Positions 27,616-37,762 of a stretch of DNA of 64,000 nt are shown here, one piece after another. The stretch lies in the NCBI RefSeq assembly GCF_024372725.1, contig NZ_VOUA01000002.1:186001-250000 (forward strand). Direction: 5' to 3'. The notes under the pieces were generated by a model. That model was given only the letters and a program-made list of their open reading frames with translations, did no database searches and was not told the DNA's origin. The DNA comes from Methanosarcina sp. KYL-1 (GTDB taxonomy: Archaea; Halobacteriota; Methanosarcinia; Methanosarcinales; Methanosarcinaceae). A program made the translations under genes and the position numbers. Within the stretch, counting starts at the first letter, position 1, and each line of letters starts with the position of its first letter.

Positions 27616-28425
27616 TCAGGGTTTCAGGGCATTTTCCAGGATATTTTTTCCCAGCCGGACGTCTTCTAATGAGAATACTTCCAGATTGTAGACACCCCGG
27701 TAGCCGGAAAGCAGTTTAAGCGCTGAGAAGTCCACGCAACCCTTCCCGGGAGCCATGTGCTCGTCCCCGTCATACTTTTCCGTCCACTGCCCGCCGTTGT
27801 CGTGCAGATGGAGGTGGACAATGTGTTCACGGATAAGACGCACAAAACGTTTCAGTTTTTCAGGGTCGCCTCCGCAGGTGAGGTTGGCGTGCCCGATGTC
27901 AAAAGTAACTTTCAGGTTTCCGGAATTTACGGCTTCAACGGCCCTGCAAAGTTCTTCAGCCTCACAGCAGAGGTTAAGAGGGTCCGTACCTTCTTTATTC
28001 TCCAGGCCCAGCATGACCCCATAGTCCTCAGCAGTGCTGGCGAGCAAGCCAAGGTTTTCAACCATTGAAGAAAATGAATTTTCCCGGTCCTGCCCGACCC
28101 TTCCGGGATGCATTACGACAACCCTGGCACCTATCCGGTTTGCAAGGGTGATGGACTCTTCCATGAGGGCAAACTCCCTTCTTCCCATCTTTGCGGTGTC
28201 CAGCCGGAGGACTGGAGGATATTTCGGGTCCGCTGCAAAATAGGGAGCATGAATTGTACTTTCAAACTCATATACGGAGATTTCATCAAGGATTCTGTCC
28301 AGTTTGTCCTTTTCCAGTACCAAACCGTCGTAAACTCCCAGCTTAGGGATATACAGTTCTATTGAATCCACATTCCCCTTCAGTTCTTCAAGGGGACCGG
28401 CAAAGGATGAGGCTCCGATAATCAC
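27616..28425 (-). CDS. Sugar phosphate isomerase/epimerase-like TIM barrel protein
   Basis: A 269-residue xylose-isomerase-like barrel. The strands ESTIHAPYF, GARVVVMHPGR, GVMLGLENKEG, KVTFDIGHANL and HIVHLHLHDNGG carry the usual His/Glu/Asp metal ligands of the AP2Ec/sugar isomerase superfamily. The substrate is unknown. It converges with the symporter gene. Confidence 0.8.
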   Translation of the reverse strand: MIIGASSFAGPLEELKGNVDSIELYIPKLGVYDGLVLEKDKLDRILDEISVYEFESTIHAPYFAADPKYPPVLRLDTAKMGRREFALMEESITLANRIGARVVVMHPGRVGQDRENSFSSMVENLGLLASTAEDYGVMLGLENKEGTDPLNLCCEAEELCRAVEAVNSGNLKVTFDIGHANLTCGGDPEKLKRFVRLIREHIVHLHLHDNGGQWTEKYDGDEHMAPGKGCVDFSALKLLSGYRGVYNLEVFSLEDVRLGKNILENALKP

Positions 28426-29182
28426 GCACTAAGAAGGGAAAGTAAATATAATAATTCTTTTGCCAGAACAGGAAGAGAATAAATTTTGAAAAATTATCCT
28501 TGCGGCATCAGTCGGGATGTAAAAGGCTGGAAAGAAAAATGAGCTCATCAGCCGTGTTCCAGTGAAAAAGTCTGCCTGAATTTCCCTCTCATATAAAATT
28601 TCATACCTGCCAACATATTTTTATATAAATAAGTGTTATCGCGTTAACTTTGGAAGATAAATTATAAAGCAGTTAGGGAGAAAATATATAGTTCCGCGGA
28701 GAAAATAAGACACCATAAATATAAACATAGTAGTATATTAAAGCGGGTTTTCGCCAAATATATCAACTGTCATAAAATATAAAAAAATATTGAAATTCGT
28801 ACTATATGATCAGATAAAAATATTAAATATGGAAATAAAATAGCATATGGAACTATAAAAATAAAAAATGGCAGAAAATATTTATAAATTAGTGAAAAAA
28901 ACTTGGTCAGAAAAGATCGCAATCTTTATATGATATTGAAAAGAGTATAATTTGCTTTTTTATATATATTTAATTTAAGAGAGGATTTCTCTGTTAACCA
29001 TTCATATAAAAATATATGTATAATATATAATCATATAATAATATTTTAAATGCAACCTTATTTCGAAAGGTTTAAGAATGATCCTCTCTAATCCAAAAAT
29101 TAACGCTAGTCATCATCATTTTTCTTTGCAATGATATGGCAAATGATTCCAGAAAAATGTACAGCGTATTTTCGAATCCAAC
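28426..29182 (+). other. Long A+T-rich region upstream of mtr
   Basis: About 750 bases with no convincing ORF. It is rich in TATA-like runs (for example near 28963 and 29010-29045). It probably contains the mtr promoter or promoters and a long leader. Which TATA is used cannot be decided by eye. Confidence 0.5.
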
Positions 29183-29200
29183 TTATTAACATGTTAATAA
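29183..29200. promoter_or_regulatory. Perfect palindrome in the mtr leader
   Basis: TTATTAAC-AT-GTTAATAA, an 18-base perfect palindrome ending 5 bases before the AGGAGG ribosome site of mtrE. It could be an operator or, in RNA, a weak hairpin near the ribosome site. Confidence 0.5.
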
Positions 29201-29218
29201 AATAAAGGAGGAAAATGA

Positions 29219-30136
29219 ATGGAACCACTCATAAGCATGGGAGTTCTGGCCCTTATTGGTGTAGCTGCAACCATTGCAGGTGCCTCAGAAGACCTTGAAT
29301 CCGATGTAGGGTCCCAGAGTAACCCTAACTCGCAGGTTCAATTAGCTCCCCAAATGATGTTTCCGCACAGAATTTATAACAAAGCTGTTTCTGGTGAACC
29401 ACCATCAAACGCATTAATGAGTGCGGTTGGTGCAACCGGCGCTGTTGTATTAATGGATGAATTCAGTCTCTCCCCCCTCTTTGCACTGGTATTCGGTGCC
29501 CTCATTGCAGCAATGGTCCACGGAACCTTTGCCGTGACTTCTACAATGGGCAGGGCCGCCAGTCAGAGACGTTTTAAGCAGCCGGTATACCTGGACATGA
29601 TCCGGAGCCACACCCCCGTAATCATGGGATATGCGTTTATAACGACTTTCTGTATCCTGGTAGTGTCGTTCCTCATGGACTCTGTCCTGAGCCACCCCTT
29701 CCCCCTGCCCCTGCTGGCCTTTATCTGGGGTATTACGGTAGGTGCAATCGGCTCGTCAACAGGGGACGTCCACTACGGTGCAGAGCGTGAATTCCAGCAG
29801 TTCGAATTCGGTTCCGGGTTGAACGCTTCAAACTCAGGAAACATTGTCAGGTTTGCAGAATCCGGGCTCAGGAACGGGTACGACAACTCCTGGTTCTGTG
29901 CTAAGTTCGGCGGACCGGTCACAGGGATTGCCTTTGGTATGACTGTTTTCCTGGGCAACTGGATAACAACTGTCTTTGATCCTGCAAGAGGGGTAGCAGA
30001 AGGCTGGCTCTCAGTAGTTGCAGGAGTAATTATTGTCCTTATCTTAATTTTCTGGAACAGAAAGATCGAAGTCGCCGCACGCAATGCGTTCGGACCGTAC
30101 AAGCAAGACAAAACTGAAGAGGAGGCAGCAGCATGA
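29219..30136 (+). CDS. mtrE: Methyltransferase Mtr subunit E
   Basis: First gene of the mtrEDCBAFGH operon for N5-methyl-tetrahydrosarcinapterin:coenzyme M methyltransferase, the membrane complex that couples methyl transfer to Na+ export. The 305-residue protein has about six membrane helices and an acidic loop (SEDLESDVGSQSNPNSQ) after the first helix. An AAGGAGG ribosome site precedes the start. An out-of-frame ATG at 29215 lies four bases earlier. It overlaps mtrD by four bases. Confidence 0.95.
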   Translation: MEPLISMGVLALIGVAATIAGASEDLESDVGSQSNPNSQVQLAPQMMFPHRIYNKAVSGEPPSNALMSAVGATGAVVLMDEFSLSPLFALVFGALIAAMVHGTFAVTSTMGRAASQRRFKQPVYLDMIRSHTPVIMGYAFITTFCILVVSFLMDSVLSHPFPLPLLAFIWGITVGAIGSSTGDVHYGAEREFQQFEFGSGLNASNSGNIVRFAESGLRNGYDNSWFCAKFGGPVTGIAFGMTVFLGNWITTVFDPARGVAEGWLSVVAGVIIVLILIFWNRKIEVAARNAFGPYKQDKTEEEAAA

Positions 30137-30855
30137 TTGACATCATGGCAAACATCGTCTGGATGGCCCTGATTGTGATCGGCGGCGTCCTGATTTCCTG
30201 GAGCGTTCACTTCGTGCCTGTGGGCGGTGCGCCTGCAGCTATGGCCCAGGCAACCGGTATCGGAACCGGGACTGTGCAGCTCGCTGCCGGAGCAGGCCTT
30301 ACCGGGCTTGTAAGTGCCGGGTACGTGATGAATGTGGTGGACAACCTTCCCCTTATCCTGGCCTCTGGTGCAGTGGGTGCAATGATCATGATTGCAGTCA
30401 CCATGATAGTCGGGACCTGGGTATACGTTTACGGTGTAGGTTGCGTACCTTCTTCCGCAAAGGTTAAGGTCGACCCCCTCACCCACGACCGCCAGGACCT
30501 CTACGTGTCCCAGGGTACTGAAGGACACGGGCTTCCGACCGTCTGCTTCGTCAGCGGTGTTATCGGTGGTGCCCTTGGTGGCATCGGTGGAGCCCTCATT
30601 TACTACGCTCTCCTGAAAGTAGGTATGGCAGTCACGGAAGTTAATGCAAACCTGGTCGGACTCGTAGGCATTTTCGCTGTCGGGATTTTCTTCGTGAACG
30701 CTGTGATTCCTTCCTACAACATTGGAGGTACCATCGAAGGATTCCACGACCCCAAGTGGAAAAAGTGGCCGAAAGCGGTTATTTCTTCCTTTGTCGCAAC
30801 GATTTTCTGTGCAATTGTGGCAGTAATCGCAATTTCACAAATGGGAGGTCTCTAA
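30133..30855 (+). CDS. mtrD: Methyltransferase Mtr subunit D
   Basis: A 240-residue integral membrane subunit with about six helices. With MtrC and MtrE it forms the membrane core thought to carry Na+. The segment VDPLTHDRQDLYVSQGTEGHG is a conserved cytoplasmic loop. The start overlaps the mtrE stop (ATGA). Confidence 0.95.
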   Translation: MIDIMANIVWMALIVIGGVLISWSVHFVPVGGAPAAMAQATGIGTGTVQLAAGAGLTGLVSAGYVMNVVDNLPLILASGAVGAMIMIAVTMIVGTWVYVYGVGCVPSSAKVKVDPLTHDRQDLYVSQGTEGHGLPTVCFVSGVIGGALGGIGGALIYYALLKVGMAVTEVNANLVGLVGIFAVGIFFVNAVIPSYNIGGTIEGFHDPKWKKWPKAVISSFVATIFCAIVAVIAISQMGGL

Positions 30856-30856
30856 A

Positions 30857-31669
30857 ATGTCTGCAGGTGGAGCAGGAGGAGAAGCCAAAGGCGGCTATCC
30901 CCCAAACACAATAATAGGCATCGGTGCAGCTGGAGGCCTTTTAGGGATTTACCTTGCTCACTTCCTCTCAGGTATAAACCCGGCTTTTTCCTTCTTAGGA
31001 GGCATCGGGGCAATCTGCGCCATAGTATGGGGTGCTGATGCGGTACGCCGTGTGGCAAGCTACGGGCTTGGTACAGGGGTTCCGTCCATCGGTATGATCG
31101 CCCTTGGTATGGGTATTGTCGCTGCGCTTTTCGGACTTTCAGTCGGTGGAATCGCAGGCCCGATCGTATCCTTCATTGCAGCAGCAGTTATCGGTGCTAT
31201 AATCGGGGTACTTGCAAACAAGGTAATCGGCATGGGAATTCCGATCATGGAACGGGCCATGGTGGAAATCGCAGGTGCAGGAACCCTTGCAATCATCGGG
31301 CTTAGCACCGTCATTGCAGGTAGCTTCGAATACGGAGCCGTAATCGAGAATGTAGTCTCAACCGGGTTTATCGCAATGATCTTTATCATCGGCGGTATGG
31401 GAATCCTTCACCCCTTCAACGCAAACCTCGGGCCTGACGAAAAGCAAGACAGAACCCTGTCAGTAGCTGTTGAAAAGGCATCCCTTGCAATGATCATTTC
31501 AGGCATTGCATCCTCAATCAACGAAGGAATGGGAGCAGCCATTGTGACAGTTCTCGTGGGACTCGCCATCTGGTACATGGCCTTCAACAAGTACTACGGA
31601 TTCGTCAAGAGAGACGCCCACGCGGTGGTTGGAACCGGTCTGCTTCCAAGTGCGGAGGAATTAGAATGA
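30857..31669 (+). CDS. mtrC: Methyltransferase Mtr subunit C
   Basis: A 270-residue membrane subunit with repeated glycine-rich helices ([29 protein letters not shown]). It is part of the Na+-translocating membrane core. It starts one base after the mtrD stop region and overlaps mtrB by four bases. Confidence 0.95.
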   Translation: MSAGGAGGEAKGGYPPNTIIGIGAAGGLLGIYLAHFLSGINPAFSFLGGIGAICAIVWGADAVRRVASYGLGTGVPSIGMIALGMGIVAALFGLSVGGIAGPIVSFIAAAVIGAIIGVLANKVIGMGIPIMERAMVEIAGAGTLAIIGLSTVIAGSFEYGAVIENVVSTGFIAMIFIIGGMGILHPFNANLGPDEKQDRTLSVAVEKASLAMIISGIASSINEGMGAAIVTVLVGLAIWYMAFNKYYGFVKRDAHAVVGTGLLPSAEELE

Positions 31670-31992
31670 GCATGATTCGCATAGCCCCCGAAGTACACCT
31701 GGTCCTTGACCCTGACACTGCCCTTGTGGCAGAGGAGAGGGAAGACTCAATTGCATATTCCATGGAACCGGTCTTTGAGAGGCTGGACAAACTTGAAGGA
31801 ATTGCAGAAGACCTCGTGAACTCCCTCGCCCCCAGCAAACAGCTGATGAACTCCTGGCCCGGGCGTGAGAACACCTCCTACCTGGCCGGAATATATGGAA
31901 ACTCCTTCTACGGAGTAGTTGTAGGGCTTGCCTTCAGCGGACTGCTGGCACTGATCATATACATATACAGTCTGATGCGAGGAGTGGTGTAA
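31666..31992 (+). CDS. mtrB: Methyltransferase Mtr subunit B
   Basis: A 108-residue subunit with a polar N-terminal part ([20 protein letters not shown]) and one C-terminal membrane helix ([20 protein letters not shown]). Its place between mtrC and mtrA fits the standard order. Its specific task in the complex is not settled. Confidence 0.93.
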   Translation: MSMIRIAPEVHLVLDPDTALVAEEREDSIAYSMEPVFERLDKLEGIAEDLVNSLAPSKQLMNSWPGRENTSYLAGIYGNSFYGVVVGLAFSGLLALIIYIYSLMRGVV

Positions 31993-31993
31993 A

Positions 31994-32716
31994 ATGGTAA
32001 ATAAGAGAGAGCCAGCACCGGGATGGCCGATCCTGAAAGGTGAATACGAAGTCGGCGATGTCAAGAGCTGTGTTGCAGTAATTACCTGCGCATCACACCT
32101 TGCAGGCAAACCGGTTCTCGATGCCGGAGCAGCAATTACCGGGTCCTGCAAGACCGAAAACCTCGGTATTGAAAAGGTCGTTGCCCACGTAATTTCAAAC
32201 CCTAACATCAGGTACCTGATCGTTACAGGAGCAGAAGTTAAAGGGCACATCACAGGACAGGCAATGCTCAGCCTGCATGCAAACGGTGTGAAAGACAACA
32301 GGATCGCAGGAGCAATCGGTGCCATTCCCTATGTTGAAAACCTGAATCCTGAAGCAGTTGCCCGCTTCCAGGCACAGATCCAGACCGTCAACCTCCTTGA
32401 CACCGAAGACATGGGTGCCATCACCGCCAAGGTGAGGGAACTTGTGTCAAAAGACCCCGGTGCTTTTGACGCCGAACCTCTGATCTTAGAGATCAGTGAA
32501 GAAGGCGAGGAAGAAGAAGAGGGCGGTGTTGTCAGGCCGGTTTCCGGAGAAATTGCAGTAATCCGCAGCCGCTTGAAGGGCATTGAAGCCCGGATGCTTG
32601 ACATAGGAAACCTGAACAAGTTCCACTCGGGGATCCACGCCGGTAAGGTTGAAGGTGCCATGATCGGACTGACTATAACCATATCCCTGCTTGGGTTATT
32701 ACTGCTTGGGAGGTAA
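31994..32716 (+). CDS. mtrA: Methyltransferase Mtr subunit A (corrinoid protein)
   Basis: This subunit carries the cobamide that accepts the methyl group. The [11 protein letters not shown] motif holds His85, the expected cobalt-binding histidine. A soluble corrinoid domain (1-170) is followed by an acidic linker ([11 protein letters not shown]), a charged helix and a C-terminal membrane anchor ([15 protein letters not shown]). The enzyme's Na+ pumping is thought to follow movement of this domain. Confidence 0.95.
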   Translation: MVNKREPAPGWPILKGEYEVGDVKSCVAVITCASHLAGKPVLDAGAAITGSCKTENLGIEKVVAHVISNPNIRYLIVTGAEVKGHITGQAMLSLHANGVKDNRIAGAIGAIPYVENLNPEAVARFQAQIQTVNLLDTEDMGAITAKVRELVSKDPGAFDAEPLILEISEEGEEEEEGGVVRPVSGEIAVIRSRLKGIEARMLDIGNLNKFHSGIHAGKVEGAMIGLTITISLLGLLLLGR

Positions 32717-32721
32717 TGAAT

Positions 32722-32940
32722 ATGGCCGAAGAAGGAAAAGGAGTCCCAATGGTGCTTAACCCCCAGATGGGTGGAATCGACGCTACCGTTGAAAGCATCC
32801 GGTACAGAGCACAGCTGATTGCGAGGAACCAGAAACTGGACTCAGGAGTTATGGCTACCGGGTTCGTTGGCTTTGCACTGGGTTTCCTCTTTTCACTGGT
32901 GATGGTAATCATAATCCCGTTAATCATCTGGGGTCTCTAA
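32722..32940 (+). CDS. mtrF: Methyltransferase Mtr subunit F
   Basis: A 72-residue subunit with an N-terminal segment similar to part of MtrA ([21 protein letters not shown]) and one C-terminal helix. An ATG at 32716 overlaps the mtrA stop, but it is one base from the GGAGGT ribosome site. The ATG at 32722 has proper spacing, so I use that. Confidence 0.92.
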   Translation: MAEEGKGVPMVLNPQMGGIDATVESIRYRAQLIARNQKLDSGVMATGFVGFALGFLFSLVMVIIIPLIIWGL

Positions 32941-32958
32941 GCTTGAGAGGTGAATATT

Positions 32959-33177
32959 ATGGATGGAAAAGCACCAGCAGCGTTTGTAGATCCAGCTGAA
33001 TTTAGCGAAGTAGTGAAAAGGCTCGACAAGATCGATGAAAAGGTCGAGTTCGTCAACAGTGAAGTTGCGCAGAGAATCGGAAAAAAGGTCGGGAGAGACA
33101 TTGGTATCCTTTACGGCGCAGTTTTCGGACTGCTGCTCTTCCTGATCTATGTCTCGGTATCATCAATGTTCTTATAA
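32959..33177 (+). CDS. mtrG: Methyltransferase Mtr subunit G
   Basis: A 72-residue subunit with an amphipathic helix (FSEVVKRLDKIDEKVEFVNS) and a C-terminal membrane helix (ILYGAVFGLLLFLIYVSV). The GTG at 32950 is in frame, but ATG 32959 has GAGGTGA at six bases. It forms a stalk-like partner of MtrA, B and F by family knowledge. Confidence 0.92.
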   Translation: MDGKAPAAFVDPAEFSEVVKRLDKIDEKVEFVNSEVAQRIGKKVGRDIGILYGAVFGLLLFLIYVSVSSMFL

Positions 33178-33190
33178 GTGAGGGATCAAA

Positions 33191-34138
33191 ATGTTCAAGT
33201 TTGACAGGAAACAGGAAGTTTATGAAGTAGGTGGAGTTAAGTTCGGCGGTCAGCCGGGTGAATACCCAACCGTGTTAGTTAGTACCATGTTCTACGCCAG
33301 GCACAAAATCGTGACTGATGAGGACAAGGGTCTCTTCGACAGAGCTGCAGCAGAAACACTCTGGAACACCCAGGTAGAACTGAGCGATGCCACAGGAAAC
33401 CCCTACGTAAACCAGATTGTAGGAGAAACCCCTGAAGCTATCAAGAGATACATCGACTGGTTCGTGGAAATCGACAACAAGACCCCCTTCCTGATTGACT
33501 CCTCCGCCGGAGAAGTGCGTGCAGCCGCTGCCCAGTACTGTACCGAAATCGGAGTTGCAAAGAGGGCAATCCACAACTCAATCAACGCAAGTATCGAACA
33601 GAGTGAAATCGACATCCTCACGGAGAGCGATGTGGAAGCTGCAATCGTTCTTGCCTTCAACGCAACCGACCCAACCGTCAAAGGAAAGCTCGATATCCTT
33701 GAAGTCGGTGGTTCCGGGCAGACCAAGGGTATGCTCCAGGTCGCCAAGGAATGTGGAATCAAGATCCCCCTGATCGACGTTGCCGCAATGCCTCTCGGTG
33801 CAGGCTCCGGTGCAACAATCCGCTCAGTCCCCACTATTAAGGGCAAACTCGGCCTGCCTGTAGGCGGTGGATACCACAACATGGCATCTGCATGGGACTG
33901 GCTCCGGAAGTTCAAGAAGACCCAGCCTGACCCGAAGTCTATCTACATGCCGGCAGACATCGGAACCAACCTGGTAGCCCAGATCGCAGGTTCTGACTTC
34001 CTGCTCTACGGCCCGATCGAAAACGTCGAGAAGGTATTCCCGGCTGTCGCAATGGTCGACATCATGCTCGGGGAAACCGCAAAGGAACTCGGCATCGAGA
34101 TCGCCGTTGAGAACCACCCGGTCAACCAGCTGACATAA
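33191..34138 (+). CDS. mtrH: Methyltransferase Mtr subunit H
   Basis: The 315-residue soluble TIM-barrel subunit transfers the methyl group from methyl-tetrahydrosarcinapterin to the corrinoid on MtrA. LIDSSAGEVRAAAAQYCTEIG, VGGSGQTKGMLQVAKECG and GGYHNMASAWDW are family segments. It is the last gene of the operon and is followed by two stem-loops. Confidence 0.95.
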   Translation: MFKFDRKQEVYEVGGVKFGGQPGEYPTVLVSTMFYARHKIVTDEDKGLFDRAAAETLWNTQVELSDATGNPYVNQIVGETPEAIKRYIDWFVEIDNKTPFLIDSSAGEVRAAAAQYCTEIGVAKRAIHNSINASIEQSEIDILTESDVEAAIVLAFNATDPTVKGKLDILEVGGSGQTKGMLQVAKECGIKIPLIDVAAMPLGAGSGATIRSVPTIKGKLGLPVGGGYHNMASAWDWLRKFKKTQPDPKSIYMPADIGTNLVAQIAGSDFLLYGPIENVEKVFPAVAMVDIMLGETAKELGIEIAVENHPVNQLT

Positions 34139-34160
34139 GTTTAAAAGAAAAAGTATCGTA

Positions 34161-34212
34161 CCGGATTTTAAGATCCGGAAAGCAAAGTGGAAATCTTCCC
34201 TTTGCTTTTTTT
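34161..34212 (+). terminator. Terminator of the mtr operon
   Basis: CCGGAT/ATCCGG (34161-34166/34173-34178) is followed by AGCAAAG/CTTTGCT (34181-34187/34200-34206) and a T-run TTTTTTTCTG. The second stem with its T-run is a good intrinsic terminator. Confidence 0.8.
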
Positions 34213-34598
34213 CTGTTTTTGCTTTTTTGTACGTTCTCTTTTCCTAGAGGATTTCATTATTCAGCCTTTCCTCTGCCTGACGATGCCTCAGACCTGAAGT
34301 ACATAACTTCGGCCTGAATCCCGGAAGAATCGGTAAATTTATTGACTAATTGAACTGATAGTACTTACCAGAAAAAGTTCTCAAAAAATAATACGAAATA
34401 GAAAGATTTAATATTCCGTGGCACTTTAACAATATTATATAGATATAAATAAAAAATTTTAGAGCATGGAAAATATATTTTTATTTACCCTGAACCTCTG
34501 AAGTTTCGACATTAATTGAAAAATAGTCCCGACATTATACGGACTGATCATTAGACTGCAGCGAAAAGTCAAAACACTTCATTTTGCTGGGTGGTAAT
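34213..34598 (+). promoter_or_regulatory. Promoter region of the RHH-type regulator gene
   Basis: There is no ORF in this gap. A TATA-rich run (TATTATATAGATATAAAT, about 34433-34450) could start a leader of about 125 bases. GGGTGGT before the ATG at 34599 is the ribosome site. Confidence 0.4.
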
Positions 34599-35729
34599 AT
34601 GCTGATTCGGAAAAATATATCCCTGGATGATAAGTACCTTAAAAAGTTACAGCCCCTTCTGGACGCAAATGACGGGAATCTGAGTGCAGCAATCAGGGAT
34701 ACTATTGCGATCGCAGATGCCGCACTTACATATCATAATAGCATTGATGAAGCAGTTAAATTTTTAAAAGAATCATCTTCAAGGGAAGAAATAAGTAACA
34801 CAATCAAGACCGGAGAAAGTATCGTTATAAATAAAACCATGCTTGAATGGCTTTTCAGGTACACAAAAGGCAGGCTTACGGATGAGGAGCTTGTTAATGA
34901 GCTCATCAACCCGTTCGAAGTTCACGATATGAAGGAACTGGAAGAATACCTGAATAAAGTTGCCAGAAGTTACCAGTGGACCATCCGTACTTCAATAAAA
35001 TGTGAAGAGATCCACAACCCGGAATCAGCCCTCGTCATTTTTTCCAACGCCACCATAAACAGCAGGGAATTCTTTGCCCAGCTTGTAGCACATTTCCTGG
35101 CAAAATGGAAGCATCTTGATGTCGAACATATCTTCAGAAGAGCAAATTCAACCCAGATCTCATTCAAAAGGAACCTCTCAGTTTCCCCTAGCGAGACCAT
35201 GCCCGGCATCCGGAAACATTTCGGGTACCTTGATATCGTTTGCCGGGAACTTGATGACAACACCGAATTCTGGACCCAGCTCATGTATACCTATAATGTT
35301 GAAAGGTATAACCTGGTGACCCTCCACAGGAGCCAGTTCGAGACATTTGCTACCGGAGATGCCCCGAACCCGACAAAGATCCTGGAGCGCCTGTGCAAGC
35401 AGTCCGTAAGCGAGATGTCGCTCCCGGATTTGCTGGTCGCCTTCAGGAGAATGTATCTGGCAACCCAGCTCGTCAAGAACATCGAAATCTGCCTTGAACC
35501 CGGGAAAGAATCAGTGACCATTTTCCATGACTTTAAGAATGACAGGGTCGTTTCCAACCTGGTGGAGTACTTTTCAAACATATTCAGGGAAAAAGGCATC
35601 CCATTCACGACCTCCTCCTACTCCAGCATGATCATATTCAGGTTTTATGAAGGCCCCGAACCCACCGGAAGTTCAGGCTTTTATGAAATAGCAGAACCCA
35701 ACGGATCAGGATTCCTGGAGAAAGACTGA
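34599..35729 (+). CDS. Putative ribbon-helix-helix regulator with large C-terminal domain
   Basis: The first 45 residues (IRKNISLDDKYLKKLQPLLD, GNLSAAIRDTIAIADAALT) look like a ribbon-helix-helix DNA-binding domain. The remaining 330 residues do not match a family I know. They contain FFAQLVAHFLAKWKHLDVEH and a late hydrophobic/aromatic repeat, and could be a sensor or oligomerisation part. A TTG at 34584 extends the frame by five codons, but ATG 34599 has GGGTGGT before it. It lies alone downstream of mtr and may control methanogenesis genes, which is inference from position only. Confidence 0.6.
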   Translation: MLIRKNISLDDKYLKKLQPLLDANDGNLSAAIRDTIAIADAALTYHNSIDEAVKFLKESSSREEISNTIKTGESIVINKTMLEWLFRYTKGRLTDEELVNELINPFEVHDMKELEEYLNKVARSYQWTIRTSIKCEEIHNPESALVIFSNATINSREFFAQLVAHFLAKWKHLDVEHIFRRANSTQISFKRNLSVSPSETMPGIRKHFGYLDIVCRELDDNTEFWTQLMYTYNVERYNLVTLHRSQFETFATGDAPNPTKILERLCKQSVSEMSLPDLLVAFRRMYLATQLVKNIEICLEPGKESVTIFHDFKNDRVVSNLVEYFSNIFREKGIPFTTSSYSSMIIFRFYEGPEPTGSSGFYEIAEPNGSGFLEKD

Positions 35730-35838
35730 ACCGGGAAGAGGAAACTGAAAGAGGGTACTGGAAAGATTAAAAAAGGAAAAGGAAAAACCCACTGAAAAGC
35801 AGGAAGTTTTTCTTAAACTTTTAACAGCCCTCTTTCTG

Positions 35839-35890
35839 GAAACTATTTTACGAAACTACTTTACGAAACTACTTTACGAAACTGTTTCAC
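35839..35890. repeat. Four copies of a 13-bp unit after rtcB
   Basis: GAAACTACTTTAC occurs twice exactly, flanked by GAAACTATTTTAC and GAAACTGTTTCAC. It ends five bases from the rtcB stop codon. Confidence 0.9.
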
Positions 35891-35895
35891 GGGGT

Positions 35896-37404
35896 TTAAC
35901 CTTTTGCAACCCCAAGGGGAATAACCCTTGCAACCTTACGGGCAATTCCAAGCTCATGCACAACGTTTACCACTTCACTGCTGGGCTTGTACACATCCGG
36001 AGCTTCTTCTGCAATAACGGAGGGGTGCGTTGCCCTGACCGTAATTCCGCGCGCTTCAAGACTTTCTTTTATGCCTTCTCCGTGGAACTCCTTCTTGGCA
36101 TGGGCGCGGCTCATAACCCTGCCTGCCCCGTGACATGCGCTTCCGAAAGAGATGTCCATGGCTTCTTTTGTGCCGCACAGGATAAAGGAAGGGGTCCCCA
36201 TGCTGCCCGGGATCAAAACCGGCTGACCGACGTCCCTGTAAGCGGCCGGGACTTCGGAGTGCCCAGGGGGAAACGCTCTTGTAGCTCCTTTCCTGTGCAC
36301 ATAGACCTCCTTTTTCTTGCCTTCAATCATGTGTTCCTCGAGCTTTGCAACGTTATGGGCAACGTCATAGAGGAGGTCCATCCCCATATCATCGGCATCC
36401 ATGCCAAAGACATTTTCAAAGGTCTCTCTAGTCCAGTGGGTGATCACCTGCCGGTTAGCCCAGGCGTAGTTTGCAGCACAGAGCATTGCCTTGAAATATT
36501 CCTGGGCTTCCTTTGACTGCGCGGGGGCACAGGCAAGCTGCTTATCCGGGATCTGGATCCCATATTTCTTTACGGCCTGGGAAAGTTCCCGAAGGTGGTC
36601 CGTACAGATCTGGTGCCCTGCGCCCCTTGAACCGCAGTGGACCATAACCGTAACCTGCCCTTCTTCAAGCCCGAAAGCCGAAGCCACTTCCCTGTCGTAG
36701 ATCTCATCAACATACTGGACCTCCAGGAAATGGTTCCCGCTTCCCAGGGTCCCAAACTGGGGCTTGCCCCGTTTCCTTGCCTTTGTGCTCACATAAGAAG
36801 TGTCAGCCCCGTCCACGTACCCGTTTGCCTCGCAGTGCTCAGTGTCTCCCTCAACGCCATACCCTGCTTCTACGGCCCATTGTGCCCCGTGCAGGAAGGC
36901 ATCATCCAGTTCCCTGTCAGAAGCCCGGATGCGGCTTTTAGAGCCAACTCCTGAGGGCACGTTATTGAAGAGCTCTTCGGTAAGCTCCTTTATGCGTGGG
37001 ACCACATCCTCCTTCTGAAGGTTCGTACGGATAAGCCTGACACCACAGTTGATATCAAAACCCACCCCTCCGGGGCTTATAATCCCTTCTTCCCGGTCAA
37101 AAGCCGCAACCCCCCCGATAGCAAAACCATAGCCCAGGTGGGCATCCGGCATTGCCATTGAATACTTCTGGATACCCGGAAGAGTTGCCACATTTGCAAT
37201 CTGGTCAATGGTTTCGGGCTCGATTCCGCCCAGTAACGATTCAGAAACAAAAAGGCGTCCAGGAACCCTCATTCCCGGGGTGTGTCCGATAGGGATTTCC
37301 CAGCTGTTGTCGGAAAGCTTCCGGACAGCGACGCGAGCGCTCGTAAGCGTACTTTTCGCACCAGTCCCCTCACTTTCTGTCACATTCTCCTCACTATCTG
37401 TCAT
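35896..37404 (-). CDS. rtcB: tRNA-splicing ligase RtcB
   Basis: A 502-residue RNA ligase that joins 2',3'-cyclic phosphate and 5'-OH ends after tRNA intron removal. The metal site is visible in [14 protein letters not shown] and [19 protein letters not shown] and [11 protein letters not shown] carry further ligands. [12 protein letters not shown] holds the histidine that accepts GMP. It has no intein, unlike some archaeal RtcB genes. Archease is encoded upstream on the same strand. Confidence 0.95.
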   Translation of the reverse strand: MTDSEENVTESEGTGAKSTLTSARVAVRKLSDNSWEIPIGHTPGMRVPGRLFVSESLLGGIEPETIDQIANVATLPGIQKYSMAMPDAHLGYGFAIGGVAAFDREEGIISPGGVGFDINCGVRLIRTNLQKEDVVPRIKELTEELFNNVPSGVGSKSRIRASDRELDDAFLHGAQWAVEAGYGVEGDTEHCEANGYVDGADTSYVSTKARKRGKPQFGTLGSGNHFLEVQYVDEIYDREVASAFGLEEGQVTVMVHCGSRGAGHQICTDHLRELSQAVKKYGIQIPDKQLACAPAQSKEAQEYFKAMLCAANYAWANRQVITHWTRETFENVFGMDADDMGMDLLYDVAHNVAKLEEHMIEGKKKEVYVHRKGATRAFPPGHSEVPAAYRDVGQPVLIPGSMGTPSFILCGTKEAMDISFGSACHGAGRVMSRAHAKKEFHGEGIKESLEARGITVRATHPSVIAEEAPDVYKPSSEVVNVVHELGIARKVARVIPLGVAKG

Positions 37405-37641
37405 GATGATGCTCCACTGCTCCTCTATTTATTATCGTTTATCATGCTGTACTTCTGGAATTCCCCACTTTCCGGAACTCCCTTTTTGTCCTTATTTCCC
37501 GCAGGATCCAAAACTCTGACCCATAAATATGATTTGAGATATAATGATATTTGGAATACAATTAAAGATATAATTTGAGATTGGATAATATTAAGGAAGA
37601 TATTAAAGAATCTGTGCAGCTTGAAAGAAAAGTTAACATTC

Positions 37642-37727
37642 CACACTTAACACGCCACACTTAACAGACTTCACTTAACACATTTCACCTAACAGACCTC
37701 AATTAACAGACCTCATCTGACAGGCTG
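37642..37727. repeat. Degenerate 14-bp tandem repeat between archease and rtcB
   Basis: About six units of the type CACTTAACAGACTT follow one another with some drift (14 to 16 bases each). The rest of the 358-base gap is A+T-rich with no ORF and would form the rtcB leader. Confidence 0.75.
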
Positions 37728-37762
37728 CAAACCGGATTAGGACTTTTCCAGTCCGCCGGGCC

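Noticed and set aside
29773-30747. 324-codon ORF opposite mtrE/mtrD
   Set aside because: A shadow of two certain genes, with Cys/His-rich composition typical of such frames.
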